From Chaetoderma sp. LZ-2023a (lineage: Eukaryota > Mollusca > Caudofoveata > Chaetodermatida > Chaetodermatidae): a stretch of 64,000 nucleotides of DNA. The notes under the pieces were generated by a model. That model saw only the letters and a program-made list of their open reading frames with translations, searched no databases and had not been told where the DNA came from. Positions within the stretch are counted from its first letter, which is position 1; each line of letters begins with the position of its first letter. This document shows positions 38,389-50,021 of this stretch, in pieces. The position numbers and the translations under genes were made by a program. Where the stretch lies: the NCBI GenBank assembly GCA_034401795.1, contig CM067370.1, positions 57,829,295 through 57,893,294 on the forward strand. Direction: 5' to 3'.

Positions 38389-38945
38389 TGTGTGTGTGTG
38401 TGTGTCGATCTGCCTTCCATTTCCTCTCGGTAACCTCTGTTAGCCCTCATGGATTCATTTCAAATTTGGAAATTATGACAAGACCTCAGTGGGGATTACA
38501 TATAGGCAAAATGTGTAAAGATCCACCAGAGTCATCCCCTTGATTTCTTGAAAAATCGTAAAATATTTAGTTTTCATTTCATAACTTCAGTTAGCTTGAA
38601 TGGATTCGTTTCAAATTTGGAATGTCAACTCCTTATGACAAGACCTCGGTAGGAATTGCATATGGGCGAAATGTATCCAGATACACGAGTTATCCCCTTG
38701 ATTTCTTTAATAATCATAAGATATGTGGTTTCTGTTCGATAACTTCAGTTAGCCTGCATGGATTCAGTTCAGATTTCGGAAATCGATCCGCATGACACCT
38801 TGACTGGGATTGCGTTTGACCGGAATATGTCTTTACTCACCAGAGTAACCTCCCATGACTTGAAAAATTGTACGTTTAAATTAAAAAAATTGATGTACTA
38901 AAACTCCTGGGTTGGCAGGACCTGTGACCAGAACTTGTCTTTTAT
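38389..38945 (+). repeat. Three ~155-bp units preceded by (TG)n
   Basis: (GT)n at about 38389-38405, then three units near 38429, 38581 and 38739, each with TTCAGTTAGC, TGGATTCRTTTCAAATTTGG, GACAAGACCTC and ATCCCCTTGATTTCTT variants. Same organisation as the other tandem-core repeats. Confidence 0.6.
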
Positions 38946-38946
38946 T

Positions 38947-39411
38947 ATGGTCCCCGAAAAATTTTGGGTGATATAGTTACTGCTTTGTCCATCCATTCAT
39001 TCGCCCTCTACAAGTTTGTCCGCGCCATAGCTTCAAGACTTTTATATGTATGATCATGAAACTTGGTATGTGGATACATCTTATGGAGATGTGCAGTGTG
39101 TGAAAGGTCGGTCAGCATGACCTACTTTTGACAGTTCACTGAATATTATAGTGTGCAAGTTTGTCCGGGCCATATTTTCAAGACTTATATGTATGATCAT
39201 GAAACGTGGTATGTGAATGCATCTTGTGGAAAAGATGTGCAGTGTGTGAAAAGTAGGTCAGCGTGTACTACCTTTTACCTACTTTGCATGGTTCATCGAA
39301 TATCACTGAAAATCTTTGTCCGGACTCTAGTTTCAAAAGTTGTTGGTATACATGAAATAAATTTTATATGTGGATGCATCTTACTGATGAGGTTTTTGAT
39401 ATGCCCTGTTT
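38947..39411 (+). mobile_element. Tandem-core repeat with 5' hairpin, 3' truncated
   Basis: GGTCCCCGAAAAATTTTGGG can fold and is followed by TGATATAGTTACTGCTTTGT, echoing GGGGATATAGCGAACAGCA at 550-570. Three core units (about 39011, 39157 and 39311) carry TTTGTCCGGGCCATA, ATGTATGATCATGAAAC and TGGATGCATCTTA. It ends GATATGCCCTG followed by TTT without a full 3' stem. Confidence 0.5.
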
Positions 39412-40183
39412 AACTAGAAGCCTTTGTTGCGTAAGGCAACACATTTTTATATATATATGTAAAGAATTTGTCCCTATTCTGGTCAGTGGAGTTGACGGCG
39501 CTCACCCAACAGATTCAATCCGATAAGGCACTGCACCTTTGATTAGAATATAGACCATGTATGTAGTAAATATTATGAAACATTCCTCCTTTTGCATATA
39601 AATTTATTTCCCTTTGACAACCACTATTTAAAGATAATTAAACATTTATCATACAGATAGATCATATGTCAAATAGTCAGATGATGATGAAGACAAATTT
39701 ATTATATTATTATAAGTGTCCAGCTATTGCACTGCATTTCCTTAGCCACCCATCATATAATAAATGAGTCCATTTACTTTATCACAAAGCAAATTATTTA
39801 CTCTCAATTTTATGTATATATGGTTATTTATTGTACACATCTATATCTGGATACTATTTGGTTTTTTACTTCGCCTTCCCAGCGACCAGTAGATACATGT
39901 ACATTGCAGCTGCTCCAGTAATCTTGTTAGATGGATATCTGTACAGCTTGAAACAAGTTCATTGTCTAATGGATGAATCCAATCATATATTGTAGTCGGC
40001 TGAGCACGCAAGTGGAAGCAGACTATAAAACCATGACCAATACCTATATATGACATCATAATCAACGTCACATGTAGGTTGACATCATAATCAATTACGT
40101 CATGAATGACATAATTAAGTCTGTCATAAACACTAGTCCGTCAGGTTGTATGAATTGTATGTCTATTTAATGACTATGCTGAT

Positions 40184-40390
40184 GAATATTTTGAAACTAA
40201 TTTGACTGGGTGGTGTTGCTGCCTATGGGCAGCAACAGCACCTAGTCAAATTAGTTTCAAAATATTCAAAGCTTACCTGTATAGTTTTCGGTAAATTGAG
40301 ATTCAGGGAGTGCAGGGATCGATCCCAAGATGGGCAAAGTGTGGTTGGAGCTTAGCTAGAGATGAGCGGAGCATTGCTAAAACTAGATTC
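40184..40390 (-). repeat. SINE-like repeat ending in a long perfect-type hairpin
   Basis: On the minus strand: TAGCTAAGCTCC (A-box-like), then GGGATCGATCCC (B-box GWTCRANNC match), then CTGAATCTCAATTT and GGTAAGCTTTGAATATTTTG. The 3' part (plus coordinates 40184-40267) is a hairpin with ~38-bp arms, GAATATTTTGAAACTAATTT...GTGTTGCTGCC, and a tiny loop. A third partial copy lies at about 44375-44500. A tRNA-derived SINE head is my inference. Confidence 0.45.
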
Positions 40391-40846
40391 ATCCATTGGT
40401 TAAATTGAGGCTAACCCTTGGCAACAGAAAATAATGATTTACAGTTATATCATTGTCATTTTTTTTTATTTACGTTCCCACATAAATGTTTAATTATTAA
40501 TCTTAATGTATACTCACCATGGCCACCAGTGAACACTAATAAATAAACTGAGCTGTGGAACCATATTTAATTTCATAGAAACCTTGACTGGCTTTTTGGT
40601 AATCTGTCTACATTTGTATTCTAATGTTGATTGTTGTGAAATTTTCTAGTGTAGCGTTCATAATTTGCGATCATCACTGAATGCAGCTACCATTATCTAT
40701 TGTCTCCAAAAGACACAGACAGTCTCTTGGGCCCCTTTTCATTGATGTTTGTTATTAATACGGCACACCCACTTGCCATTCTTGTGATAACATTGTTGTT
40801 TTTTAATATCACAGTGCTATTAGTATAATTATATATATATATATCG

Positions 40847-42045
40847 GGTGGCCCAAAGAAGACGCGCCCAAAAAAGATGCACCCAAATTTAGCATGCGAT
40901 TTCTAAGAAAATATGTATTCGACGTCAATGCAATTTGGCTACTCATTAGATATATTTCAGTTGTGGACACGGTAAATTTTAACTTTCTGTCTCGGTTAAT
41001 TTTTGCATGGTGACAAAAATCTCTAACAAAAGGTGTCATGCCGTACTAAGATGTGTCTGGGATGCAAGTGCGTGTCTGATGTGGCGTTGTAATGTCCGAT
41101 TCTGTGCGACATGTCAGTTAAATCCTGGAATTGTATATGTCCAGTACCTCATGGGTTTACACATTTTATTCCATGAAGACAACTCGTCAGTCAGATACTC
41201 AGAAATCAGCGTATTAAGGGATTGTGATAAAGCCATAACTGAGGCATGTTTTAATGAAATAGAGATGACTGGTGCAAGGATATTGAAGAAATTTCCTGGT
41301 AAAGCTGGACTAGATCGTCTGTTAATAAACTGCTACAGAGAATGATCAAAAGAATCCACCCAATGAAAATCTGGAAATGGTTGACCAAGAATAGCGGGGT
41401 TATGTGGCAGATGCTGTTGTATCGCAAGAAGATAGTGCAGGGACACAAATCTCAGAGCCTGTGACATTATCAGCGTTCTGTCTTCGGTAAAAACGCTTGT
41501 AAGGCAATCTAACTTGAAAGCTTACAAAATAATTTGAATATCACTTGATATCTTAGCCAGAAGGGGAAATGTCAAGCAAATCCGTAAGACTTGCTGCAAA
41601 AAGTTAAATGACAATTTTTTATTTTTTTTGTTCAGAGGGTGTGAAAGAAATCGCATTCACAGATGGAAAACACTTTACGTATGAACATGCGCGAAATCAG
41701 AAAAATAATAGGTTTTATGAAACATGGGAAAAAAGACTTTCCAGCTCACTGTCATTTAACCTTTTTGCAACGAGTTATGTTTTTGCCAAATCAAGGATTT
41801 GATTGCCGGGTGGCAGTATGACATTACAGCAACATCAGATATGCACTTGCATCCCAGACATGTCTGCCTCTGCCATGTCACTTCTGTTGTAGATTTTTTA
41901 CCATGCAAAAACTAACTGACATAGAAAGTTCAAATGTTCCGTGTTCACAGAACTGTAAAATAACTAAAGAATGATCAAGTTTCAGTGAAGTCCAATACAT
42001 ATTTTCTTAGAAATTGCATGTCAAAGTTGGGCATGGGTTTTTTTG

Positions 42046-42047
<2 letters not shown>
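40847..42047. mobile_element. Long-TIR (foldback-type) element, ~1.2 kb
   Basis: The two ends are inverted copies over roughly 200-250 bp. Left CATGCGATTTCTAAGAAAAT then ATGTATT (about 40892) matches the right end reversed, CATGCAATTTCTAAGAAAAT then ATGTATT. Further in, TGTCTGGGATGCAAGTGC (about 41053) pairs with GCACTTGCATCCCAGACA (about 41843). It inserts between two (TA)n tracts. The interior (41100-41800) has two short open stretches without recognised similarity. Superfamily unknown. Confidence 0.65.

Positions 42048-42092
<45 letters not shown>
42048..42092. repeat. (TA)n microsatellite
   Basis: About 20 TA units directly abutting the right end of the long-TIR element; a shorter TA tract abuts its left end (about 40830-40844). 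Confidence 0.85.
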
Positions 42093-42096
<4 letters not shown>

Positions 42097-43744
42097 TTAT
42101 TATTGCGACTATCATTATTGTATACGAGGTGACAAGGTGCTTTTTCTAATCATCGTTAAATGCCACTTAATTCCTTTCATTCTTTTTTGTCGTTAATTTC
42201 TAAGTTTTCTAATAATCATTAGGCATTACATAATTGCTATATCTTTTCGAAGGATTGGTATGCCTCTGTTGTCCAGACGAACTGATAACTGAAGGCATTA
42301 TAATACAGCAGCATAATGAGTTCATATTTATGGAGTTCATGGATCCAATCTTACAATCAAGAACCTACACTCCATTAGACACTGCCTCTTTCAGCACTAT
42401 AGCAATATTTCAAAATACTTAAGATTTAGTACAATGATAGAAATTGATTTACCCGCAACGGTATGAGTAATTATTATTGCGATAGTTCAGTCTGTATAGT
42501 GCAAAAGGCTTATAAGCATCTGCTGTAGGCTTTTGTTATTGGGTGATTAAATGGAAAATCATGATTTGTTTTTAAATCATAAATTTATATGATTAAATAA
42601 TCGGATAATCGTGAATAATTTCTACTGCATAAAAAATATTTTACAAGCTGCCTTTTACTCTAATGTGACTGGTCACAAAAATTAATATCCTGCTCAGTGA
42701 ATATATATCCATTTCCAGGCAAAGAGATATTTTTTTTTTTTAATGTGTCACTGGAATGACTGGCTTGAGCATCTAACCAGGCATTCCAATGATACATTTT
42801 CAAAAATACTTCTTGGCCTGCAAATGGGTGTTTCTAAGCAGCTTATAATGGATCTGCCGATATTCAGCCATCATGTCTGAATTCCATACTAATTTTTGAT
42901 TGGTTAATTGGATAATGAAACCTATGCTGGATTGACAGAATTGGATTGCTTAATTACCATATCAAATGATTTCTCGCTAAAGATCTAGAAATTACTATGA
43001 CAGGCATTGTTTGGAAAGACCCCCCCCCCCCCCCCCTCCTGATTATATCACTCAACTAGTATCTTGCGAATTTCTAAACATTTTTTTTCCATTAGTAAAT
43101 GCATGTTATCATTGAATAGTTTTGATAGAATTTATACTTTTTATTTAATATTATTATTATTATTGTTAACCCCTGTCTTGTTGAACGCGGCAGTCAAATT
43201 TGTGCATGATAGGTGTTATTTGGAAACCAGCATTGCAAAAAACTGTGTATGCTGCTTTCAAAATTGTATCGAGAAGCTCTAAATTCAGCAGGGTTTTTTT
43301 AATACAGTAACATATATATGACTGTTGAGCGTCCAGATGTTAATCTTTTCATGACCAAGTATCAGTTTTGCTACCTTCCTCGTGTAAATTGTCATAAAAC
43401 TAAGGCGTTCTAATTATTAATGCTTCGCCACTTATTTTTTATTATTATTATTATTATTATTATTTACAATTGTTATTAACTTGTATTTTTAGTACAGTTA
43501 GTTTTCCTGTATACAATCTTACTATTGTATGGTAATCTTGAGAGCGCATTAATTATCATCACTACAGCGAAAATCTGTCTATAAATAACAGTAGTCAAGA
43601 GATGATGATTCTTCAAAGCTACTCTCTCTTAGCACTCAAAAGTATATATTCTATGACACCTGTCTCTCCTTAATGATTCAGCTTCAGTGCTCCCTAAGAT
43701 GGTTGCTATGGACAGGTTTGAATGTTTATAAATAATAATAATAA

Positions 43745-43813
<69 letters not shown>

Positions 43814-44370
43814 CGTTATCCTCTCTTTTTATATATAAATATATTATATGAATATATATGTATATAATTATATAAATGTTTATGATTGTTACAGTCATAT
43901 AACAGTAATTATTGCGTTATATTGTAATATTATTTTTGTGAGCCTCGTCAGAGATTATGAATGATTATTAGCTGGATGTGTTCACTAAAATATGGTTAAA
44001 CATCTCTTAGACCTGCCATCACCTTATCAAGTAATGGAAATGGTGTCACAACAAATACCTGGGCTCATTGTACAAATATGTTTGCCATGAGCTTGGAAAG
44101 TCCAGTTTGCCGCAAGGTTGCCTTTTGGCGCCGAAAGATGATGATTGTTTAATACAGATTGTCTTTGATAATTTTACTCTCACCTGTCTCTGTAAGACAC
44201 CATATATTGTCTCCGCTAGGGGGTATAGACAGACTCGACTGCTTGTACTATATATAATTAAACATTGCTTCCTAATGGACGGGTCTGATCTGTCACTCGA
44301 GTATCTGACATCATTATCAAATATGTCACGTGTTAGCTGACATCACAATCAAAATGGCGGAGCTGTCACA
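42093..44370. other. No recognised gene; simple repeats and family M fragment
   Basis: Holds a decayed family M palindrome at about 42745-42845 (CACTGGAATGACTGGCTTGA), a C16 tract at about 43021-43036, (ATT)n near 43440-43465 and (TA)n at 43750-43811. Short ORFs have no recognised similarity. Confidence 0.5.
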
Positions 44371-44500
44371 AAAGAAACTAATTTGACTGGGAGCTGTTGT
44401 TACCACAGAAAATTAGATTGCAGGAATTCAGTTTTCAAAGTTTGAAATTGATTCCAACACGCATACTAAGTGGATGGAGCTTAGCTAGAAATGGAATTTA
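44371..44500 (-). repeat. Partial SINE-like/hairpin repeat
   Basis: GAAACTAATTTGACTGGGAG then CTGTTGTT (one hairpin arm) followed by TGGATGGAGCTTAGCTAGAAATG, matching the element at 40184-40390 in the same orientation, with the second arm and B box degraded. Confidence 0.4.
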
Positions 44501-44769
44501 ATTAATCCCTTTATTCATCCGTTTTCCATAGCTCAAAATGTACCATGCACATCATATCAGCACCATCATCATCCCACCTACCCTTTCATTCATGAACCTC
44601 GCTTCCAATGAGTCTATGTAAATATGAGAGCCATCGCTTGTGATGCACACATTTCCCTCAGGTAGCAATGATTTTCAGTCAAATTACTTTAAATATTATC
44701 ACAGAAAATGTAAGTGTTTTAGAGAGAAGCTTATCCTTTATAACATACAGACTGAATGCTACATCATTA

Positions 44770-45000
44770 TTAATCCTTTAGCACTTAAGCCGGACAAAAT
44801 GGCTAATGCACTGCTCTTGAGAGACGCTCATTTGCAGAAAAAGACTCCAAATTTACCACTGAAATGACTGGCTCAATAACAGCCAGTCATTCCAGTGGTC
44901 AATTTTGAAAAAAAAATCTTTTTTTGCAAGTGGACATTTTCTATAAGAAATTTTTATGAACAAATTTGAGGGTTAGGTTATATTTTCAGCCCAAACAAAG
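44770..45000. mobile_element. Palindrome MITE (family M), copy 3
   Basis: Left TTAATCCTTTAGCACTTAAG, then CTCATTTGCAGAAAAAGACT, then the inverted pair ACCACTGAAATGACTGGCTC / AGCCAGTCATTCCAGTGGTC (44857-44901). The right arm continues CTTTTTTTGCAAGTGGACAT. Right TIR degraded. Confidence 0.6.
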
Positions 45001-45309
45001 TTTCAGATAGGACATATGTGATGCTGATGTACAAATATGTATATATACAAATATCTTTGATATCTATCAGCAGTAGCAGCAGCATTCGGTAAATTTAGTT
45101 TCAACATATTCAAATGATTTTTTTAATTTAGATACTGGATTTCAGACTGAAAGGGTTAACGGCAACTTATCGATCAGTTGTATTTGTAATCATAGTGTTC
45201 AATAACAAATTTTATTCACAACACACTCATTTTGCAGATGATATTGAAGTCAGCTGGGTTAGTGCAATAGTGGATACACTCATATCAGACACAAATAGCC
45301 TCTGCAGTG

Positions 45310-45490
45310 GTCTTGAGAAATGTCCATTTGCAGACCAAAAGAAGACTATTTTTGAACATTTACCACTGGAATGACTGGCTCGATAACCGAGCCAGTCATT
45401 CCAGTGGTAAATTTTCAAAAACAGTTCTCTTTGTCTGCAAAAGGACATCTTCCATAAGAAAATAAAAATTTTCTTGAAAAAAATTTTGGG
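45310..45490. mobile_element. Palindrome MITE (family M), copy 4, with perfect centre
   Basis: 45361-45409 is a perfect inverted repeat: 22-bp arms (TACCACTGGAATGACTGGCT + CG) around ATAAC. Outer arms pair imperfectly (AATGTCCATTTGCAGACCAAA versus TTGTCTGCAAAAGGACATCTT). This is the least decayed member seen and defines the family centre. Confidence 0.7.
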
Positions 45491-46562
45491 TTAAATTAAC
45501 CAGTGAACATTTTATTATTACATAAAATAATGTTCTTATAAATAGAGAATATTATTGACACTTATTTGTATTCCTATTTGAACTACCGGTAAATAAAAGT
45601 AAGCTTTAGTTTGTAAAATAAAATTAACCTCATAAATAGGTCTGCCATCATAGCAGTCTTAGTGTTTACAAATATTCTCTCCACCTGTAAATTGATATTT
45701 TTACATGCTTGTAATGCTTGGCCACTTGGATACAACAAATTCTTCACACTCTTGGGAATATTCAAAACTTACTCGATCTATTTAACTATTTAGCTGTCAG
45801 CTAGTCAAATTTGTTTTAAAATATTCAACATCTTTCCTGTATGTTTGGTTTGACATTAAGATAGCGAGACTAGGGCTCATGATTAAAAAGCCAGATTATA
45901 ATTAGCATATTGTCTGGTCGATGTTATTATTATGGTTTAAGCCATTCTAGAGGGCAAATGCTCAGTTTGTTGGAGGAGTCAGTAATTTTACAATAACCTA
46001 TGTCTTCCAAACCAGCGGTCTTGGTTTTGATGTTTGTCATCATGATCTACTTCTCATTGTTTAACCACCTAGGTGAGTGTTGGTACAAATTGGGCTAGTT
46101 CTCTGCAATAGACTGGTACCCTGATCAGTGGCATTAAATAATCTCAGCACATGGTTTTATGTGCAAATAAATATATGTTTTGCATGAGATATGGGATATT
46201 TGTTGGTTTATACACCACTTGGTGCATAAAGCATGGTACCTGTAGCTACTGACTTAAATCTGTGCATCAAAAGCTATGTGACAAACTGTTAAACACACAG
46301 ATGATATCTGTCATATAGCCATGTTTGTATTTAACTGTCCAGCCAGTGCAGAATGTTTATTCAATAACTATGATGTCTAACAGCTTGAATTAATCTGTCA
46401 TCTACAAACATTGCTAATTAGCTAAAATACTTATAAAAAAGATATATCCCACGTTTCAGACTACATACACACTATGTACTGGTGTATGAGAATCTATTGT
46501 CACACTTAGACAACAACTTCACGTTAAATAGAAGATGGATGTTTTTAATTAAAGACACGGTC
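45491..46562. other. No recognised gene
   Basis: AT-rich sequence with no convincing exon. A half-hairpin like that at 40184 (AGCTAGTCAAATTTGTTTTA then AAATATTC) sits near 45798-45830. Confidence 0.4.
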
Positions 46563-46850
46563 AATCATGTCATTATTAATGGTTATATTGTTAATACCAA
46601 TCATGTCATTATTAATGGTTATATTGTTAATACCAATCGTGTCATTATTAATGGTTATATTGTTAATACCAATCGTGTCATTATTAATGGTTATATTGTT
46701 AATACCAATCGTGTCATTATTAATGGTTATATTGTTAATACCAATCGTGTCATTATTAATGGTTATATTGTTAATACCAATCATGTCATTATTAATGGTT
46801 ATATTGTTAATACCAATCGGGCCATTATTAATGGTTATATTGTTAATACC
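46563..46850. repeat. 36-bp minisatellite, eight copies
   Basis: Unit AATCGTGTCATTATTAATGG plus TTATATTGTTAATACC. Eight near-identical units; copies differ mainly at one position (CATG/CGTG). Thirty-six is a multiple of three and the unit lacks stops in several frames on both strands, which makes long artefactual ORFs (12-residue repeat NRVIINGYIVNT on the plus strand). Confidence 0.9.
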
Positions 46851-47780
46851 AGTCAGCTGTTAAACCCTTTCATCCCTGGGATCCAAACATCTACATTTCA
46901 ATCCAACCATCCAGGAAAACTTATAATATTTTGAAAATACTTTGACTGGACAATATTGCTGCCAATAAAATATTCATTAGATCAACAACAATTTGTTCTA
47001 TCACATATGATACCATACAGTTTGTGATGTTGAGAGGCTTAAATAATCTGATTTTTCTCGACTTCATTGTACAAATAGATTCAGATAGAATACAATAAAA
47101 CATTGCATTCATATGTGCATCATAGCTCAAATAATCTATAGTAGTCTGTACTTGAATTTTCCTACTATAAATGATATGAAATAAACACAGCTGTTAAATG
47201 CACGGATTTCTCCTTACCTCTGTCTTTAGCATACCTGAGTCAGATAAAATATCTTAACAAATATTGATGCCTTTTATTATTGTTTATTCACTCAGCCATG
47301 CCATTTGACAATCAGCCATCCATCTTCCCCAAACTGAGATGTTCTTTAGACATTAAAAATTACAGTTCTATACATAATACTGTATATTGAAAATGTCTTC
47401 AAACTACACGCTGGAGAAAATTTTCTATGATGTTCAGTGACCAACCATGAAAACTAAGTCGCACTGATCTACTTCCAATGTATGACACCTTTAGGCTATG
47501 ATGCATCCATATAGCAATTTTGGTGACTAGATGTAAAACCTCAAAACTGATCAGGACAAAGAATCTGATACGGATACAGAATTCCTTGAATGATGTTCAT
47601 GGTACTCACCTTTGGTATGTGACACATCTTTAGCCTACAATGCATCCATACGCCAACTTTTATTATTGTATACCGAAAATCTTCGAAACTACAGCCCAGA
47701 CAATAATTCTCAGACATCCTGAGAACCTATCCATGATTGTTGCTGGAGAATTGCTGACAATATTTGTTGCGTATTGTTGC
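46851..47780. other. No recognised gene; core-like repeat units
   Basis: 47330-47760 contains loosely repeated text (TTTAGGCTATGATGCATCCA then TATAGCAA, again at about 47630) resembling tandem-core units. Nothing coding recognised. Confidence 0.4.
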
Positions 47781-47782
47781 TT

Positions 47783-48090
47783 AGCTCGACTAGCCTGAAA
47801 GGACAAGTAAGCTTATGTCGTGGTGACCATCAGTTGTCCGTCCATCTGTCGACTTCCCAAGAACCACTGGGCCGATTTCAACTATATTTGGCAGGACGCA
47901 TCCCTTGCGCAGAGATCCAAGGTTTGTTCAAACGAAGCCAATCGGCCAATTTTGCTGGCGGTCATCTTGGACTCGCAGATTTTTAGAAACGTTTTTGAAA
48001 ATCTCTGAAACCGCTTAGGGGAATCAATTCACAACTCATGAAACATCTTTTATGGCAAGAGCTGAAACAACGGTGTTCGAGGGAACTTCA
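47783..48090 (+). repeat. AGCTCACC-family repeat, truncated before the Penelope element
   Basis: Starts TTAGCTCGACTAGCCTGAAA and follows the family order (TTGGCAGGACGCATCC, TTGTTCAAACGAAGCC, CATCTTGGACTCGCAG). Similarity stops near 48090, where Penelope-like coding text begins. Confidence 0.6.
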
Positions 48091-49470
48091 CTGGCCAAGG
48101 ATAACTATGTGGCCTAAGCCCAGAGACAACTTTCACACACAACATTCTACTTAACTGGACACCAATAGGTCACTACACCATGCAAAGGTGGATTCAAAAA
48201 TGGCTAGACATCTACTTACTAACCACGTGAACACCACCAGGTTTTATCTACTCCCCAAAATACACAAGGACCACAAGCACGGATTTGTGCCAGGTAGACT
48301 AATCATCAGTGCCAATGGTTCTCCAACCGAAATTATCATTAGTTTTCTAGATAAGCATATCAAACAGAATGTGACAAAAATTAAATCTTATGTGAGTAGA
48401 AGGGATCGACACAACAGCACCCAGTTCCTTACTAGTGACAATGGATATAACATCGCTATACACCAATATCCCACACAGGGAAGGCATTATGGCAGTAGGT
48501 AGATTTATCAGAAAACAGACTCATGGGTGTCTTTTGGAATGCAACAAATTTGAATTCCCCGACGAGCATTACCTCCAAATAGAGGGGACCATAATGGGCA
48601 GCAAAGCAGCATGCACCGACGCATGTATTTTTCTGGCAGACTTAAGAAAAATGCTCCAGCACAAATATCGCTTTATATATATTATTGATATCGTCATGAT
48701 CTGGGAACACCGTGGAACGCACTCCACCAATAGCTCCCATACATCAATAAAATTTACAGAAGAATCCTCATGCATAGATGTACTTATTCTGAACACCAGA
48801 GTCTCCCTGTCACCGGAATGAAACATCACCTTCACTTTATACACTAAAACCACTGACACCCACTACTACCTGGAATGCAGCTCGGCCCGCCCGCCCACCT
48901 ACCTGCCTGCAAGCTCGTCTCGGACACCAAATAATATGTCAAACATGGAACAGATCTCATTTCCCATTACACCACCAGAGGTTATCCACTTTCTACAATC
49001 ACAAATGCTTATGAGAAAGCCCTCCAAATATGCTGTACATACATCTTGTACACAGCAAGACTCGACAAGAACTAAAAAAACTAAAAACAAAATGTTCTTC
49101 ATCAGCAATTATACGCCTACATGTATTTTCACCAAATCTATTGTCATCAAATACTGGCCACTTCAGGAATCTAATGCCAGGTATCGCCTAGATTTTCCTG
49201 AGAAACCTCTTCGGATAGCGGCGAAAACCTACTCACGGAGAGAATGTGGTTAGAGCATGCATGTCCAACCCAGAGAAAGATAAACCTCAATACCAGAACC
49301 CTTTCGAACCTTGCACCATGGACAACTGCAATAGATGTAACAATCTGACAAAATCACCTATAGATGCAAAATCATTGGGAATTGTATAACCTGGCATGTC
49401 ATTTATCTTATGCAACTCCTGCAGCAAGCAATATGTCGGGAAACCAAACAGTGTTTCAGGATATACATAT
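48091..49470 (+). pseudogene. Penelope-like retroelement, RT and GIY-YIG remnants
   Basis: RT text in several frames: RFYLLPKIHKDHKHG and IISANGSPTEIIISFLD (about 48240-48350), DITSLYTNIPHREGI (48441-48485), EGTIMGSKAACTDACIFLADL-like block (48580). The catalytic Asp-Asp box, usually RFIDDIFMIW, reads IYIIDIVMIW (about 48678), so one Asp is lost. Later come FTLYTKTTDTHYYLECS and, after frameshifts, CNSCSKQYVGKP (about 49410), the GIY-YIG endonuclease start. The text is cut at 49470/49471 by the LTR of the Ty3/gypsy element. Penelope elements prime cDNA at the target with this RT-endonuclease pair; this copy is dead. Confidence 0.8.
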
Positions 49471-49901
49471 TGTGGTTCGGATCGACCGGTCGGGTACCAG
49501 CTAAGCTGGGTACGCGCCGCCCGTCTAGGATTCGTTTTCTGAACACGCCCCTCTGAGTATGGCTATAAGCGTATGTAGGCCTATGGGAGAGCGTGTCGAA
49601 AAACGACCAAGTTCGTTAAAATGCATTATGCGCATGTGCGCGCCGGGACGCTGTTTCTATGGAGCGCATAGTTGTGACCTAGATAGGATGGCGCTTATAG
49701 TGTACCGAGCTGGTACTCTGTAATTCTTATTCATTGTCTGTTCCCATTAAATCTGGCATTAATTAAGACCAGGATTTGACGGGCTTTCCAAATCTGTAAA
49801 CCATTTCAAAATCGGTTGAGGAATGGCTGAGCTATCCAGGGAAACTCTTCTTGATTATCTTCAAAATATTGCCCTGACATCATAACCACGTGGACATAAA
49901 G

Positions 49902-49926
49902 GTTCTAGAATGTTCTAGAACGTTCG
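49902..49926 (+). promoter_or_regulatory. Perfect five-unit heat-shock element in the LTR
   Basis: Alternating triplets TTC 49903, GAA 49908, TTC 49913, GAA 49918, TTC 49923, each exactly five bases apart: the HSF-binding array with all five units perfect. It lies about 85 bases upstream of the TATA box. The same array is unchanged in the 3' LTR. A CACGTG E-box (49887-49892) is just upstream and two ATTGG (inverted CCAAT) boxes lie between it and the TATA box (about 49955 and 49975). Confidence 0.8.
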
Positions 49927-49995
49927 ACGACGCTATTATTAGCTGTGTGCTGATTGGCTGTTGCTCGAACGATGATTGGATGAAGCCTGCGCCTG

Positions 49996-50021
49996 TGACG
50001 TCATGGAGAGTATAAAAGGAG
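49996..50021 (+). promoter_or_regulatory. LTR core promoter: CRE plus TATA box
   Basis: TGACGTCA (49996-50003), a consensus CRE/ATF site, is followed by TATAAAAGGAG from 50011. Transcription should start about 30 bases downstream of the TATA, near 50040. In the 3' LTR the CRE is altered to TGATGTCA (63985-63992). Confidence 0.8.

Noticed and set aside
46482-46934. 150-codon ORF with NRVIINGYIVNT repeats
   Set aside because: It begins at GTG, not ATG, and consists mainly of the 36-bp minisatellite, which is also open on the minus strand.
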